Positions 23,685-33,155 are shown, numbered from the stretch's first letter. The stretch: 64,000 nucleotides of DNA from Ruminococcus flavefaciens 007c (GCF_000571935.1 NZ_ATAX01000008.1:62001-126000), one strand, 5' to 3'. The notes: generated by a model not told the origin, from the sequence alone. Program-made: numbers and translations.

Positions 23685-26600
23685 TTATATCTTGGTGATG
23701 TCCACAAGCTCCACATCGTTGATAGTTCTGCCCGACTCGAGAACTTTGACCAGCGATTTTGCCGTATCTACAGCTGTAAGGCTGCATATTGAACGCTCAA
23801 TGGACTTTCTTCTCATCTTTACGCTGTCACGCTCGGGAAGCCTGCCCTTTGCGGAGGTTGATATTACATAATGTATCTTGCCGCTGTCGAGGAGAGTTTC
23901 CACATTGGGCTCGCCGTCTGAGATCTTACGTACAAGGTTTGCCGCTATCATGTTCCTGTGGAGAACGCTCTGTGTACCCGAGGTCGCATAGAGATCAAAG
24001 CCCATCTGCTCGAACTTGTCGGCAATGGGAAGGATCTCCCTCTTGTCGCTGTCACGCACCGATATGAGAACTCCGCCCTCCCGCTTCAGGTCGAAGCCTG
24101 CGGCGATAAGTCCCTTGAGAAGTGCGTCTTCGAGGTTTCTACCAATACCCAGGCACTCACCTGTTGACTTCATCTCAGGTCCCAGCATGGTATCAACGTC
24201 TGTGAGCTTCTCGAAGGAGAATACAGGAACCTTCACGGCAACATAGTCGCCTGCGGGGTGAAGTCCGCTTTCGTAGCCCATATCCTTTAATTTAGCGCCG
24301 AACATTATCTTTGTGGCGATATCGACCATTGGGATACCCGTTACCTTGCTGATATAGGGAACTGTTCTTGAAGAACGGGGGTTTACCTCGATAACAAACA
24401 CCTCGTGGTTGTAGACTACATACTGTATATTCACCAGACCGATAACGTTGAGCTCCTTGGAGAGAAGTCTTGTGTACTCAACGATTATGCGCTTGATACG
24501 CTCAGAAAGATGCTGTGCGGGGTAGATGGATATGGAGTCGCCCGAGTGAACGCCTGCACGCTCGATATGCTCCATGATACCTGGGATAAGGAAGTCCTCG
24601 CCGTCGCAGATAGCGTCAACTTCAACTTCTGTACCCATCATGTACTTGTCTATGAGTACGGGATTCTCTATATTATGGCTCATGATGATGCCCATGTACT
24701 CCTTTACGTCTGCGTCGGAGTGAGCGATTATCATGTTCTGTCCGCCGAGAACATATGAAGGTCTGAGGAGCACAGGATATCCGAGGTCATTTGCTGCCAC
24801 AAGGGCTTCCTCGGTATTCATTACAGTATGTCCGGCAGGACGTGGTATACCGCACTTTTCAAGGACTTCATCAAAGCGCTCCCTATCCTCTGCTGCGTCT
24901 ATCATATCAGCAGAAGTCCCCAGGATACGAACCCCCATATCAGAGAGGTAACGTGTGAGCTTGATAGCGGTCTGTCCGCCGAACTGCACTACAACGCCAT
25001 AGGGCTGCTCGGTCTCGATAATGGACTGAACATCCTCCTTGGTAAGAGGGTCGAAGTACAGACGGTCGCCCGTGTCGAAATCAGTGGAAACAGTCTCAGG
25101 GTTGTTGTTGCAGATAACAGCCTCATAGCCAAGCTCCTTCAGAGTCCATACACAGTGTACGGAGCAGTAGTCGAACTCTATGCCCTGTCCGATACGGATA
25201 GGACCGGAGCCGAATACGATGACCTTCTTCTTGCCCTTGTCGGTGCGCTCGATGAACTGCTTTGCCTCGTTCTCCTCGTCAAATGTGGAGTAGAAGTAAG
25301 GAGTTTCAGCCTTGAACTCGCCTGCACAGGTATCGACCATTTTGTATACGGCGCTCTTGTGCTTGGGGCACTTCTGTCCGGAAATGCGCTCGATAGTGCT
25401 GTCAAGGTAGCCGTACTGCTTTGCAATGTCGTACTTTTCTTCTGTAAGCTCGCCCTCTGCAAGCCACTTTTCAAGCTCAACAAGGTTCAGCAGCTTATAG
25501 AGGAACCAGTTGTCGATCATAGTGATCTCATGGATCTCCTCGGGAGTAATACCGCGCTTCAGCGCCTCAAATACGCAGAATGAGCGCTCGTCGTCAATAA
25601 CGTGGAGCTTTTCGCGTATCTCCTCTGTGGAGAGCTTTGCAAGCTTCTTGAGGTTCATGGTGTCAAGTCCCAGCTCGATAGAACGGACAGCCTTCATCAT
25701 GGCCTGCTCGAAACTTGTACCTATAGCCATTACCTCACCTGTAGCCTTCATCTGAGTGCCGAGAGTACGCTTTGCGTAAACGAACTTATCGAAAGCCCAT
25801 TTTGGGAACTTGATTACAACGTAGTCCAGTGCAGGCTCGAAGCAGGCATAGGTCTTGCCTGTTACCTGATTGATTATCTCGTCAAGTGTATAGCCGATAG
25901 CTATCTTTGCAGCAGTCTTTGCTATAGGGTAGCCCGTTGCCTTTGAAGCCAGTGCGGAAGAACGTGAAACTCTGGGGTTTACCTCAATAACGGCATACTT
26001 GAAGCTTGTGGGGTGAAGTGCGAACTGGCAGTTGCAGCCGCCCTCTACCTTCAGCTCCTTGATGATGTTTATAGCCGCTGTACGGAGCATCTGGTACTCT
26101 CTGTCGCTGAGAGTTACAGCTGGCGCGATAACGATACTATCGCCTGTGTGAACGCCTACGGGGTCGAAGTTTTCCATTGAGCATACCGTGATAACATTGC
26201 CCTTGGCGTCACGGATGACCTCAAACTCTATCTCCTTCCAGCCGCTGATACACTTCTCAACAAGTATCTGCGTGATAGGCGAAAGGCGAAGTCCGTTGGT
26301 AGCTATGTCGCGGAGCTCTGCTTCATTCTGGGCGATACCGCCGCCTGTGCCGCCGAGGGTGAATGCAGGACGGACGATAACAGGATAACTGATGACCTGA
26401 GCGAAGTCAACTGCATCCTCGACAGTCTCAACTACCTTTGAGGGGATACAGGGCTCACCTATTTTCTCCATAGTGTCCTTGAAGGCCTGTCTGTCCTCAG
26501 CCTTGTGGATAGTCTCCGGATCAGCGCCCAGGAGCTTTACATTGTGGCTTTCGAGGAAGCCCTCCTCCGCAAGCTGCATGGACAGGGTAAGACCTGTCTG

Positions 26601-26876
26601 ACCGCCCAGAGTGGACAGCAGACTGTCCGGCTTTTCGATCTCGATGATACGCTTGATAACGTCAAGTGTAAGGGGTTCGATATAGACCTTGTCTGCCATG
26701 GCCTTATCGGTCATAATTGTAGCAGGGTTGGAGTTTACCAGGACTACTTCCAGTCCCTCCTGCTTGAGTGCACGGCAGGCCTGAGTGCCTGCGTAGTCAA
26801 ATTCGGCAGCCTGTCCGATAACGATAGGACCTGAGCCGATAACGAGTACCTTTTTTATATCACTTCTGAGTGGCAT
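23685..26876 (-). CDS. carB: Carbamoyl-phosphate synthase large subunit
   Basis: A 1063-residue enzyme with two homologous ATP-grasp halves (each opening with V-x-G-S-G-P: VLVIGSGPIVIGQ near residue 10 and VIVFGSGPIRIGQ near 560) and a C-terminal MGS-like regulatory domain. It forms carbamoyl phosphate from ammonia delivered by CarA, bicarbonate and two ATP for pyrimidine and arginine synthesis. It lies 42 bp after carA as the last gene of the pyr operon. Confidence 0.97.
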   Translation of the reverse strand: MPLRSDIKKVLVIGSGPIVIGQAAEFDYAGTQACRALKQEGLEVVLVNSNPATIMTDKAMADKVYIEPLTLDVIKRIIEIEKPDSLLSTLGGQTGLTLSMQLAEEGFLESHNVKLLGADPETIHKAEDRQAFKDTMEKIGEPCIPSKVVETVEDAVDFAQVISYPVIVRPAFTLGGTGGGIAQNEAELRDIATNGLRLSPITQILVEKCISGWKEIEFEVIRDAKGNVITVCSMENFDPVGVHTGDSIVIAPAVTLSDREYQMLRTAAINIIKELKVEGGCNCQFALHPTSFKYAVIEVNPRVSRSSALASKATGYPIAKTAAKIAIGYTLDEIINQVTGKTYACFEPALDYVVIKFPKWAFDKFVYAKRTLGTQMKATGEVMAIGTSFEQAMMKAVRSIELGLDTMNLKKLAKLSTEEIREKLHVIDDERSFCVFEALKRGITPEEIHEITMIDNWFLYKLLNLVELEKWLAEGELTEEKYDIAKQYGYLDSTIERISGQKCPKHKSAVYKMVDTCAGEFKAETPYFYSTFDEENEAKQFIERTDKGKKKVIVFGSGPIRIGQGIEFDYCSVHCVWTLKELGYEAVICNNNPETVSTDFDTGDRLYFDPLTKEDVQSIIETEQPYGVVVQFGGQTAIKLTRYLSDMGVRILGTSADMIDAAEDRERFDEVLEKCGIPRPAGHTVMNTEEALVAANDLGYPVLLRPSYVLGGQNMIIAHSDADVKEYMGIIMSHNIENPVLIDKYMMGTEVEVDAICDGEDFLIPGIMEHIERAGVHSGDSISIYPAQHLSERIKRIIVEYTRLLSKELNVIGLVNIQYVVYNHEVFVIEVNPRSSRTVPYISKVTGIPMVDIATKIMFGAKLKDMGYESGLHPAGDYVAVKVPVFSFEKLTDVDTMLGPEMKSTGECLGIGRNLEDALLKGLIAAGFDLKREGGVLISVRDSDKREILPIADKFEQMGFDLYATSGTQSVLHRNMIAANLVRKISDGEPNVETLLDSGKIHYVISTSAKGRLPERDSVKMRRKSIERSICSLTAVDTAKSLVKVLESGRTINDVELVDITKI

Positions 26877-26918
26877 ACTATTTTACCTCCGTTTTGATCA
26901 ACAATAAATATTTTTAAT

Positions 26919-28016
26919 TCATTTAAGCATTGTTTTTACGAATTCGTCAAACAAGTAAGCTGTGTCCAGCGGACCGCCGTGTGCTTCTGGGTGAAACTGA
27001 ACTGTTCTTGCGTTGACTGAGGTATAGTGTATGCCCTCGCAGGTCTTGTCGTTTGCGTTTACATGGGAGACATGACCTACCGACGGATCAATGCTGTCCC
27101 CTACTACCGCATAGCCGTGGTTCTGGCTGGTAACATAGGTAAGACCGCTTTCAAGGTCGATAACGGGCTGATTAGCTCCGCGATGGCCGTATTTCAGCTT
27201 CTCGGTCTTTCCGCCGTTGGCAAGAGCCATGAGCTGATGGCCGAGACAGATACCGAATATGGGTATGCCAAGCTTCTGTATCTCTTTGATATTCTCGATT
27301 ATCTCAACATTTTCGGCAGGGTCTCCGGGGCCGTTGGAGAACATGATGCCGTCGGGAGCAAGCTCCTTTATCTCAGCAGCTGTGGTGTATGCAGGTACTA
27401 CAACTACCTCGCAGCCTCGCTTTAAAAGCTCCTGTCTGATATTGCGCTTGTAGCCAAAGTCGAAGAGCGCCACGCGAAGCTTCTTTTCCTCGGGCTCGTA
27501 GGTGAGAGTCTCGTAATTTGTAACGGACCTTACAGCGTCCTTGACCGTGAAAGCGCGTATCTTCTCAAGAAGCTCGTCCTTATTTGCGTAGACGTCCTCT
27601 GTTGTGATAACACCGTTCATTACGCCCACTTCGCGGATAGTACGTGTGAGACGGCGGGTGTCGATGTTATTGATACCAACGATGTTATGCTCCTTCAGGA
27701 AGTCGTTGATATTGCCCTCACAGCGGAAGTTTGACGGTGCGTTGCACCACTCTCTAACGATATATCCCGTTACGTATGACTTTGCGGACTCGTTGTCCTG
27801 AGAGTTCACACCGTAGTTTCCGATAAGCGGAAAGGTCTGTGTGACTATCTGTCCGTAGTAGCTGGGATCGGTAAGAGTCTCCTGATAGCCTGTGACTCCG
27901 GTGGTGAATACTACTTCACCTATGACAGTGCCCTTTGCACCGAAGCTCCTGCCCTCGAACACCTGTCCGTCGGCAAGCATAAGGTAAGCTTTTTCTCCCA
28001 TGTTGAATAATGACAT
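26919..28016 (-). CDS. carA: Carbamoyl-phosphate synthase small subunit
   Basis: A 365-residue glutaminase subunit. N-terminal CarA domain (GRSFGAKG, GYQETLTDPSYYGQ) and class-I glutamine amidotransferase domain with nucleophile cysteine in FGICLGHQ and the HPEAHGGP histidine/glutamate. The start at 28016 follows GGGAGG; the longer frame to 28079 has no ribosome site. It supplies ammonia to CarB. Confidence 0.97.
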   Translation of the reverse strand: MSLFNMGEKAYLMLADGQVFEGRSFGAKGTVIGEVVFTTGVTGYQETLTDPSYYGQIVTQTFPLIGNYGVNSQDNESAKSYVTGYIVREWCNAPSNFRCEGNINDFLKEHNIVGINNIDTRRLTRTIREVGVMNGVITTEDVYANKDELLEKIRAFTVKDAVRSVTNYETLTYEPEEKKLRVALFDFGYKRNIRQELLKRGCEVVVVPAYTTAAEIKELAPDGIMFSNGPGDPAENVEIIENIKEIQKLGIPIFGICLGHQLMALANGGKTEKLKYGHRGANQPVIDLESGLTYVTSQNHGYAVVGDSIDPSVGHVSHVNANDKTCEGIHYTSVNARTVQFHPEAHGGPLDTAYLFDEFVKTMLK

Positions 28017-28097
28017 TTTTTTTCCTCCCTTTGATTTTATAGAGGTCGTATTGCTGATGTATTGCACTCTGTTCCACACGCCATTGTATGGAAGAGC

Positions 28098-28215
28098 GTT
28101 TAAAATTCGGAATTCGTAATACGGAATTCGGAATTATTGCATCCGCTTACGCAGACGGTTTATTTTGCATTGTTGATTGCGGGCGGATAATATCCGTCCC
28201 TACTTGGATAATAAT
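28098..28215. repeat. GGAATT tandem tract and TGTAGGGG-type palindrome
   Basis: A degenerate tandem of AATTCGGAATTCG (28104-28140) precedes an inverted palindrome GCGGGCGGATAATATCCGTCCCTAC-type unit (28170-28202), nearly identical to the one at 23611. Confidence 0.6.
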
Positions 28216-28833
28216 TTATAATCCAAGCTCTTCAAAATCCATTATCTCATCTTCGACGGTAACTTTTCCGTCTTTGATAATGTACTTTATTCTTGCAGGA
28301 ATATCTGCATATATACTTTCCCACTCATAGTCCACAGGCTCTGCGCTTTCGATATACTCAACAAGCTCCTTTGCCGCCTGCTCATATTTTGATTTTATAT
28401 CATCATTTTCAAAATCTGTAGGAATGGAATATGAAGGACCTCCGGAACCGTGATATATTTCGACGATATACTTATTCCCGTTTTCGTCCTCAGCCGCAAT
28501 GGGATATGAATACATACATTCCCAGTCAGTGCTCAGTGAACCGTTTTTTCCGAAACGTGCCATAACTTTTCCTAAGAAAAGTGCATATTCTTTCTCGCCT
28601 GCTGTTCCTGTATCATAAATCCAATTTCCGCCATATGAGAGTTTGAATATTTCTTCCGCTTCTTCTTTTGTAGCATTTCTGAATGTAAACATAGTTTTCT
28701 CCTTGCTTGATACTTCAGTTGTAATAGTGGTTTCAGCGTTCGAGTCTATGACATTTCCATTTTCAGCATTAATCTTTCCGCAACTATTCATACAGAACAA
28801 AGCTATAACAAATACAGAAAAACTCTTTTTCAT
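28216..28833 (-). CDS. Putative lipoprotein inside the pyr operon
   Basis: A 205-residue protein with an N-terminal hydrophobic stretch ending in a cysteine (FCMNSC, weak lipobox), then an acidic soluble domain. No family is recognised. It is visibly more AT-rich than its neighbours, has no good ribosome site at 28833 (an upstream GTG at 28854 is no better), and is flanked on both sides by TGTAGGGG palindromes. It therefore looks like a later insertion between pyrF and carA. Function unknown. Confidence 0.65.
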   Translation of the reverse strand: MKKSFSVFVIALFCMNSCGKINAENGNVIDSNAETTITTEVSSKEKTMFTFRNATKEEAEEIFKLSYGGNWIYDTGTAGEKEYALFLGKVMARFGKNGSLSTDWECMYSYPIAAEDENGNKYIVEIYHGSGGPSYSIPTDFENDDIKSKYEQAAKELVEYIESAEPVDYEWESIYADIPARIKYIIKDGKVTVEDEIMDFEELGL

Positions 28834-28846
28834 AAAATATAATTCG

Positions 28847-28921
28847 TGCGGCACGGACGCCCAATGGGCGTACCTACATTTTTTATTGTCTGCGGACTTC
28901 CAAAGACAGCCCCTACACTCT
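28847..28921. repeat. Two palindromic units between the lipoprotein gene and pyrF
   Basis: GACGCCCAATGGGCGT followed by ACCTACA-type end (28855-28876), and a second unit ending AGCCCCTACA (28890-28918), followed by CTCTCAATTCTCAAC. Same family as the uvrB-carB cluster. Confidence 0.6.
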
Positions 28922-28932
28922 CAATTCTCAAC

Positions 28933-29859
28933 TTATTTAAGGTTGATGTACTGGCAGATATCGTCTCTCATGCGGATGACCTCGCGGCGTGCAGCCTTTG
29001 CAAAGTCTCTCTCATCGCAGCCTTCCTTCTTATATGCACACATTACTGCGCGTGAGGAGTTTACGATAGCTCCGAGGCCCTTTTCGTCGAAACCGCCCTT
29101 CAGGCCTTCAGCTCCGCCGCCCTGTGCACCGTAGCCGGGAACGAGGAACATAGTATGAGGTAGTCTCTGTCTGAGCTCAGTGAGCATCTCGGGATATGTA
29201 GCGCCTACAACTGCGCCTACTGCGGAATAGCCGTACTTTCCGCGGGTATCCTCACCCCATCTCTCGCACATATCGCCCATGCACTCGTATATGGTGCGTC
29301 CGTCGGCAAGCTTCATATCCTGAAGCTCTCCCGATGAGGGGTTGGAGGTCTTTACAAGCACGAATATGCCCTTGTCGCGTTCGCGGCAGACTTTAAGGAG
29401 AGGCTCGATACCGTCTGTACCGAGATAACCGTTAACTGTAAGGGCGTCAGCACCGAAGGCTTCAAGCTGGTTCTCGCCTACGGCTGTTGCACCGAGATGT
29501 GCATTTGAGTAAGCCTCCATCGTAGCACCGATGTCATTGCGCTTACCGTCTGTCATAACGAACATACCGTTGAGCTTTGCATAGCGTATGGTCTTTTCAA
29601 GAGTCCTTATGCCGTAGTGTCCGTACATCTCATAGTAAGCAGCCTGTGGCTTGATGGCAGGCACTATGTCATGTATCTCGTCGATGATAGCCTGATTGAA
29701 GTCGAATATAGCCTTTGCAGCAGCCTTCAGCGTCCAGCCGTCACTGTCAAGATAGCGGCGCTTAATGAACTCGGGAACGTATTCCAGCTTGGGATCCAGT
29801 CCTACCACCGTAGGGTTCTTCATTTCAATGATCTTGTCGATAAGTCTGTCAAATGACAT
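28933..29859 (-). CDS. pyrF: Orotidine 5'-phosphate decarboxylase (type 2)
   Basis: A 308-residue decarboxylase producing UMP. The length and the VMTDGKRNDIG catalytic segment (K and D residues) are those of the longer, type-2 PyrF. The start at 29859 (MSFDRLIDKI) follows AAGGAGG. It lies 22 bp after pyrC in the operon. Confidence 0.95.
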   Translation of the reverse strand: MSFDRLIDKIIEMKNPTVVGLDPKLEYVPEFIKRRYLDSDGWTLKAAAKAIFDFNQAIIDEIHDIVPAIKPQAAYYEMYGHYGIRTLEKTIRYAKLNGMFVMTDGKRNDIGATMEAYSNAHLGATAVGENQLEAFGADALTVNGYLGTDGIEPLLKVCRERDKGIFVLVKTSNPSSGELQDMKLADGRTIYECMGDMCERWGEDTRGKYGYSAVGAVVGATYPEMLTELRQRLPHTMFLVPGYGAQGGGAEGLKGGFDEKGLGAIVNSSRAVMCAYKKEGCDERDFAKAARREVIRMRDDICQYINLK

Positions 29860-29881
29860 ATCTTTTCCTCCTTGTATATAA

Positions 29882-31156
29882 TTATTCGTTTCTGCCGTCA
29901 AAGCGTATCCTGCCCTTGGATATAGTAACTAAGGGCTTTCCCGTGAGCTTCATGCCCTTGAATACCGTGTTATGGGATTTGGAATGAAGCTTTCCGGGAT
30001 CTACTGTCCATTTTTTGTTTATGTCCGCAATGAGCAGGTCTGCTGTACTGCCGACCTTTATTGCAGGTATATCGAGCCCCAGAATTTTACGGGGATTCAC
30101 GCACATAAGCTCCACCACCCTGTGCAGGTCTATCTCACCTGTGTGATAGAGAGCAGTAAGGGTAGCTGCCAGTGAGGTCTCCAGTCCCACAACGCCGTTG
30201 GGAGCCTTCTCAAAGTCCGCCTTCTCCTCCGCAGCATGAGGCGCATGGTCTGTGATTATGCAGTCGATAGTGCCGTCCTTTATGGCTTCTATAATTGCGC
30301 TTACGTCCCCGGGAGTTCTCAGGGGCGGGTTCATGCGGTAATCCGCATCACGCTTCTCAAGGAGCTTGTCGGTGAGCATGAAGTAGTGCGGTGCCGTCTC
30401 GCAGGTGACCTTTACACCTCTTGACTTTGCAAAGCGTATCATAGCGGCGCTGCCCTCGGTGGAAACATGGCATATATGTATCCTTGCGTCCACTGATGAA
30501 GCAAGGATCATCTCACGGGCAGTTATGTAGTCCTCGGAGGCTCTGTCCATGCCCTTTACCCCCAGCTTTTCGGAGGTCTTGCCCTTGTTGATGATGCCGC
30601 CGTTTATAATGCTCAGATCCTCGCAGTGTGAAGCAACCAGCAGGCCGTTTTCCTTAGAGAGCTCCAGTGCTCTTCTCATCATTTCCGCATTTTCAACAGG
30701 TCTGCCGTCGTCGGATATACATATGCAGCCTGCAGCCCTGAGAGCCTCGTAGTCGCAGAGACCGTTTCCGCTCATGCCGCCTGTTATGCAGCCTACGGGG
30801 TATACATCAACTCCGGTGTCCTTTGCCTTGTCAATGATATAGCGGATAGTTTCCGGGTTATCACAGGGAGGCTTGGTGTTCGGCATTGCCAGAACTCCCG
30901 TAACTCCGCCTGCCAGAGCCGCTGAGCAGCCTGTGAGGACATCCTCCTTATGAGTAAAGCCCGGATCACGCAGATGAACGTGCATATCAAAGACCGAAGG
31001 CATGAGCACCAGCCCCGTGCCGTCTATGACCTGTTCCGCATCAGCGGGAATATCCTTGCCGACCTCTGCGATCCTGCTTTCCTTTATGAGTACGTCTGTA
31101 ACTTTATCCGTTTCAGTATCAACTGCGCGGATATTCCTTATAAGGATCTGAGACAT
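29882..31156 (-). CDS. pyrC: Dihydroorotase
   Basis: A 424-residue zinc amidohydrolase (class I, PyrC of Firmicutes). Zinc-site motifs: FDMHVHLRDPG (HxH), the downstream HICHVSTEGS, and DHAPH near residue 305. It closes carbamoyl-aspartate to dihydroorotate. The start at 31156 follows GCGAGG; the gap to pyrR is 34 bp. Confidence 0.95.
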   Translation of the reverse strand: MSQILIRNIRAVDTETDKVTDVLIKESRIAEVGKDIPADAEQVIDGTGLVLMPSVFDMHVHLRDPGFTHKEDVLTGCSAALAGGVTGVLAMPNTKPPCDNPETIRYIIDKAKDTGVDVYPVGCITGGMSGNGLCDYEALRAAGCICISDDGRPVENAEMMRRALELSKENGLLVASHCEDLSIINGGIINKGKTSEKLGVKGMDRASEDYITAREMILASSVDARIHICHVSTEGSAAMIRFAKSRGVKVTCETAPHYFMLTDKLLEKRDADYRMNPPLRTPGDVSAIIEAIKDGTIDCIITDHAPHAAEEKADFEKAPNGVVGLETSLAATLTALYHTGEIDLHRVVELMCVNPRKILGLDIPAIKVGSTADLLIADINKKWTVDPGKLHSKSHNTVFKGMKLTGKPLVTISKGRIRFDGRNE

Positions 31157-31190
31157 AAAAACCTCGCTTTCAATTGGTGGGATAAGTGTA

Positions 31191-31712
31191 TCAGTAAATA
31201 GCAACTCCGTCACTGCCGTCTATCTCAGCAGCAGAGACCTTAACGACCTCACTGTGAGAGGTGGGAAGATTTTTTCCCACATAGTCCGGACGAATGGGAA
31301 GCTCCCTGTGTCCGCGGTCTATAAGCACCGCAAGCTGTATGGAACGGGGCCTGCCGCGCTTGATAAGGGCGTCGATGGCCGCACGTGAGCTTCTTCCCGT
31401 AAATATTACATCATCTACGATAACAACGTTTTTATCCGTAATATCAAAGGGAATATCGGTCTTTTCCGCCACGCCGCCGTGCTTGCTGTCATCACGGTAG
31501 GGAGTAATATCCAGAGCACCGAAGGGCACCTGATTCTTCTCCAGCTCCGAGAGCTTGGCGGCTATGCGTCTGCCGATGGGTACACCGCGCGAAAACACAC
31601 CGACAACGCACAGATCCTCAGTGCCCTTATTGCGTTCGATGATCTCATATGAGATACGGGCGATAGCTCTTGCTACGGCTTTATCGTCCATGATAACGCG
31701 CTTTTTCTCCAT
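31191..31712 (-). CDS. pyrR: Bifunctional pyr operon attenuator / uracil phosphoribosyltransferase
   Basis: A 173-residue protein with the PRPP-binding loop VVIVDDVIFTGRS. PyrR binds UMP and then the leader RNA, favouring termination; it also has weak UPRTase activity. The start at 31712 (MEKKRVIMDD) follows GGAAGGTGAG; the frame extending upstream to 31826 would read through the attenuator and is rejected. First gene of the operon. Confidence 0.95.
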   Translation of the reverse strand: MEKKRVIMDDKAVARAIARISYEIIERNKGTEDLCVVGVFSRGVPIGRRIAAKLSELEKNQVPFGALDITPYRDDSKHGGVAEKTDIPFDITDKNVVIVDDVIFTGRSSRAAIDALIKRGRPRSIQLAVLIDRGHRELPIRPDYVGKNLPTSHSEVVKVSAAEIDGSDGVAIY

Positions 31713-31730
31713 AAAGCTCACCTTCCAACA

Positions 31731-31760
31731 AAAAATGCTCCCCGCGCGGCAGGGAGCATA
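31731..31760 (-). terminator. pyr leader attenuator terminator
   Basis: On the minus strand GCTCCCTGCC, GCGCGGGGAGC, then ATTTTTTG, 18 nt upstream of the pyrR start codon. It is the regulated terminator of the pyr operon. Confidence 0.85.
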
Positions 31761-31764
31761 CTTA

Positions 31765-31800
31765 TAGTTATAGCTATGGTTATAGTTATAGTTACAGTAT
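31765..31800. repeat. Hexanucleotide tandem repeat in the pyr leader
   Basis: Six units of 6 bp (TATAGT TATAGC TATGGT and variants) lie exactly between the PyrR-binding loop and the terminator. Confidence 0.75.
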
Positions 31801-31811
31801 TTATAAACGCA

Positions 31812-31838
31812 CCTTGCCGACCTCACGGGATCGGATTA
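31812..31838 (-). promoter_or_regulatory. PyrR-binding RNA loop
   Basis: Minus-strand CCGATCCCGTGAGGTCGG forms a short stem (CCGA/TCGG) presenting TCCCGTGAGG, which matches the PyrR recognition consensus (A-R-U-C-C-N-G-N-G-A-G-G-Y-U). PyrR-UMP binding here allows the terminator at 31731-31760 to form. Confidence 0.8.
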
Positions 31839-31864
31839 AAGGGTAGTTTCCAATCAACACATCT

Positions 31865-31893
31865 ATTATACCACAGTCTCGGCTGCTTGTCCA
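31865..31893 (-). promoter_or_regulatory. SigmaA promoter of the pyr operon
   Basis: Minus strand TGGACA (31888-31893), 17 bp, TATAAT (31865-31870). Confidence 0.7.
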
Positions 31894-31918
31894 GTGATTT
31901 CATCATTATTATTATCAA

Positions 31919-31947
31919 TTGACAAATTAATTTATTTCTGATATAAT
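31919..31947 (+). promoter_or_regulatory. SigmaA promoter, consensus
   Basis: TTGACA (31919-31924), 17 bp, TATAAT (31942-31947), divergent from the pyr promoter; drives the gene at 31999. Confidence 0.8.
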
Positions 31948-31998
31948 ATCCGAAGTATATTATACAAAACTTCCGTTTTATTAAAAAGGAGGTATCCG

Positions 31999-32343
31999 AT
32001 GCAATACTGGTGGTTGTGGTTTATATTATTTCTGGTACTGTTTGTTCTGCCTGCCCAGAGAGCAAGACGGCTCAGACAGCTAAGGATCGCAAAGAAGAAC
32101 CGAATCAAAAGGAAAAAAGGAGTTTTTACCATGAATGAGCTTATTAAGAACTATATCGGCAAGGAAGTTGTCATCTATGTATCTTCATCCGGAGTTTCAG
32201 GCGTTGTAACAAAGATCGAGGACAACTGGATAGAGGTGGAGAACAAAAACGGTCAGAAGCAGCTGCTGAATGCTGATTATATCAGCCGTATACAGGAATA
32301 TCCGCGCAACAAGAAAGGCAAGAAGAAGCTTGTGGCAGTATAA
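31999..32343 (+). CDS. Small membrane-anchored protein with Sm-like domain
   Basis: A 114-residue protein: one N-terminal hydrophobic helix (about 4-19), a very basic stretch (RRLRQLRIAKKNRIKRKK), then a small beta domain (VVIYVSSSGVSGVVTKIEDNWIEVEN) like DUF6897/Sm-like barrels. An internal ATG at 32131 with AAAGGAG could start the soluble domain alone; the strong ribosome site AAAAGGAGG before 31999 supports the long form, and both could be made. Function unknown. Confidence 0.7.
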   Translation: MQYWWLWFILFLVLFVLPAQRARRLRQLRIAKKNRIKRKKGVFTMNELIKNYIGKEVVIYVSSSGVSGVVTKIEDNWIEVENKNGQKQLLNADYISRIQEYPRNKKGKKKLVAV

Positions 32344-32360
32344 GCTGCCGAGAATATCAT

Positions 32361-32386
32361 CCCCCGAAGATATTTCGGGGGTTTTT
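32361..32386 (+). terminator. Intrinsic terminator
   Basis: CCCCCGAA, loop GATA, TTTCGGGGG, then TTTTTA. Confidence 0.85.
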
Positions 32387-32431
32387 ACATTATTGCCGTT
32401 TCTTTGGAAACTGCCCGCTCTTTTTCGTGTC

Positions 32432-32460
32432 TTGCAATTTGCGTTGCCATGTGATATAAT
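32432..32460 (+). promoter_or_regulatory. SigmaA promoter of trmB
   Basis: TTGCAA (32432-32437), 17 bp, TATAAT (32455-32460), about 30 bp before the start codon. Confidence 0.7.
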
Positions 32461-32489
32461 GAAATCAAGTTTGATTATGGAGGAATAAT

Positions 32490-33155
32490 ATGAGAATTCG
32501 ACACAAACCATGGGCAAAGCCCGAGCTTGAGGCCTGCCCCTTCTATATACACGAGCCACAGAAACAGATCGGCCGCTGGACGGAGCTCTTTGACGAGCCC
32601 GAAAAGCCCCTCTATGTGGAGCTTGGCTGCGGCAAGGGCGGCTTCATATCACAGGCTGCTCCCGCCCACCCGGAGGTCAACTTCATCGCTATGGACATCA
32701 AGAACGAGATGCTGGTGCTCGCAAAGCGCAAGCTGGAGGCTGCATACAAGGAAAAGGGCACAGCTCCCGACAACGTCCGCATAGCCATACAGAATATCGA
32801 GCGCCTTGATCTTGCATGGGACGAAAACGACCGCGCAGACAGGATATATATCAATTTCTGCAATCCCTGGCCGAAAAAGAAGCATAAAAAGCGCCGTCTG
32901 ACGCATACAAGGCAGCTTCTCAACTATAAGAAGTTCCTCCGCGGCGAGATATGGTTCAAGACTGATGACGACGAGCTTTTTGAGGAGTCATTTGAGTACT
33001 TCGAGGAAGCGGGCTTCAGGATAAAGTACAAGACATGGGATCTTCACGCAGAAAGCCCCTATGAGAACTTCGTCACCGAGCATGAGAATATGTTCACGGA
33101 GGAAGGCAAGAAGATAAAATTCCTTATCGCAGAGCCTGTAAAGGAGGAAAAATAA
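32490..33155 (+). CDS. trmB: tRNA (guanine-N7-)-methyltransferase
   Basis: A 221-residue SAM-dependent methyltransferase that makes m7G46 in tRNA. SAM-binding VELGCGKGGF near residue 48 and the family signature NFCNPWPKKKHKKRRL near 125. Ribosome site GGAGG 7 nt upstream. Its stop overlaps the start of the next small gene by one base. Confidence 0.95.
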   Translation: MRIRHKPWAKPELEACPFYIHEPQKQIGRWTELFDEPEKPLYVELGCGKGGFISQAAPAHPEVNFIAMDIKNEMLVLAKRKLEAAYKEKGTAPDNVRIAIQNIERLDLAWDENDRADRIYINFCNPWPKKKHKKRRLTHTRQLLNYKKFLRGEIWFKTDDDELFEESFEYFEEAGFRIKYKTWDLHAESPYENFVTEHENMFTEEGKKIKFLIAEPVKEEK

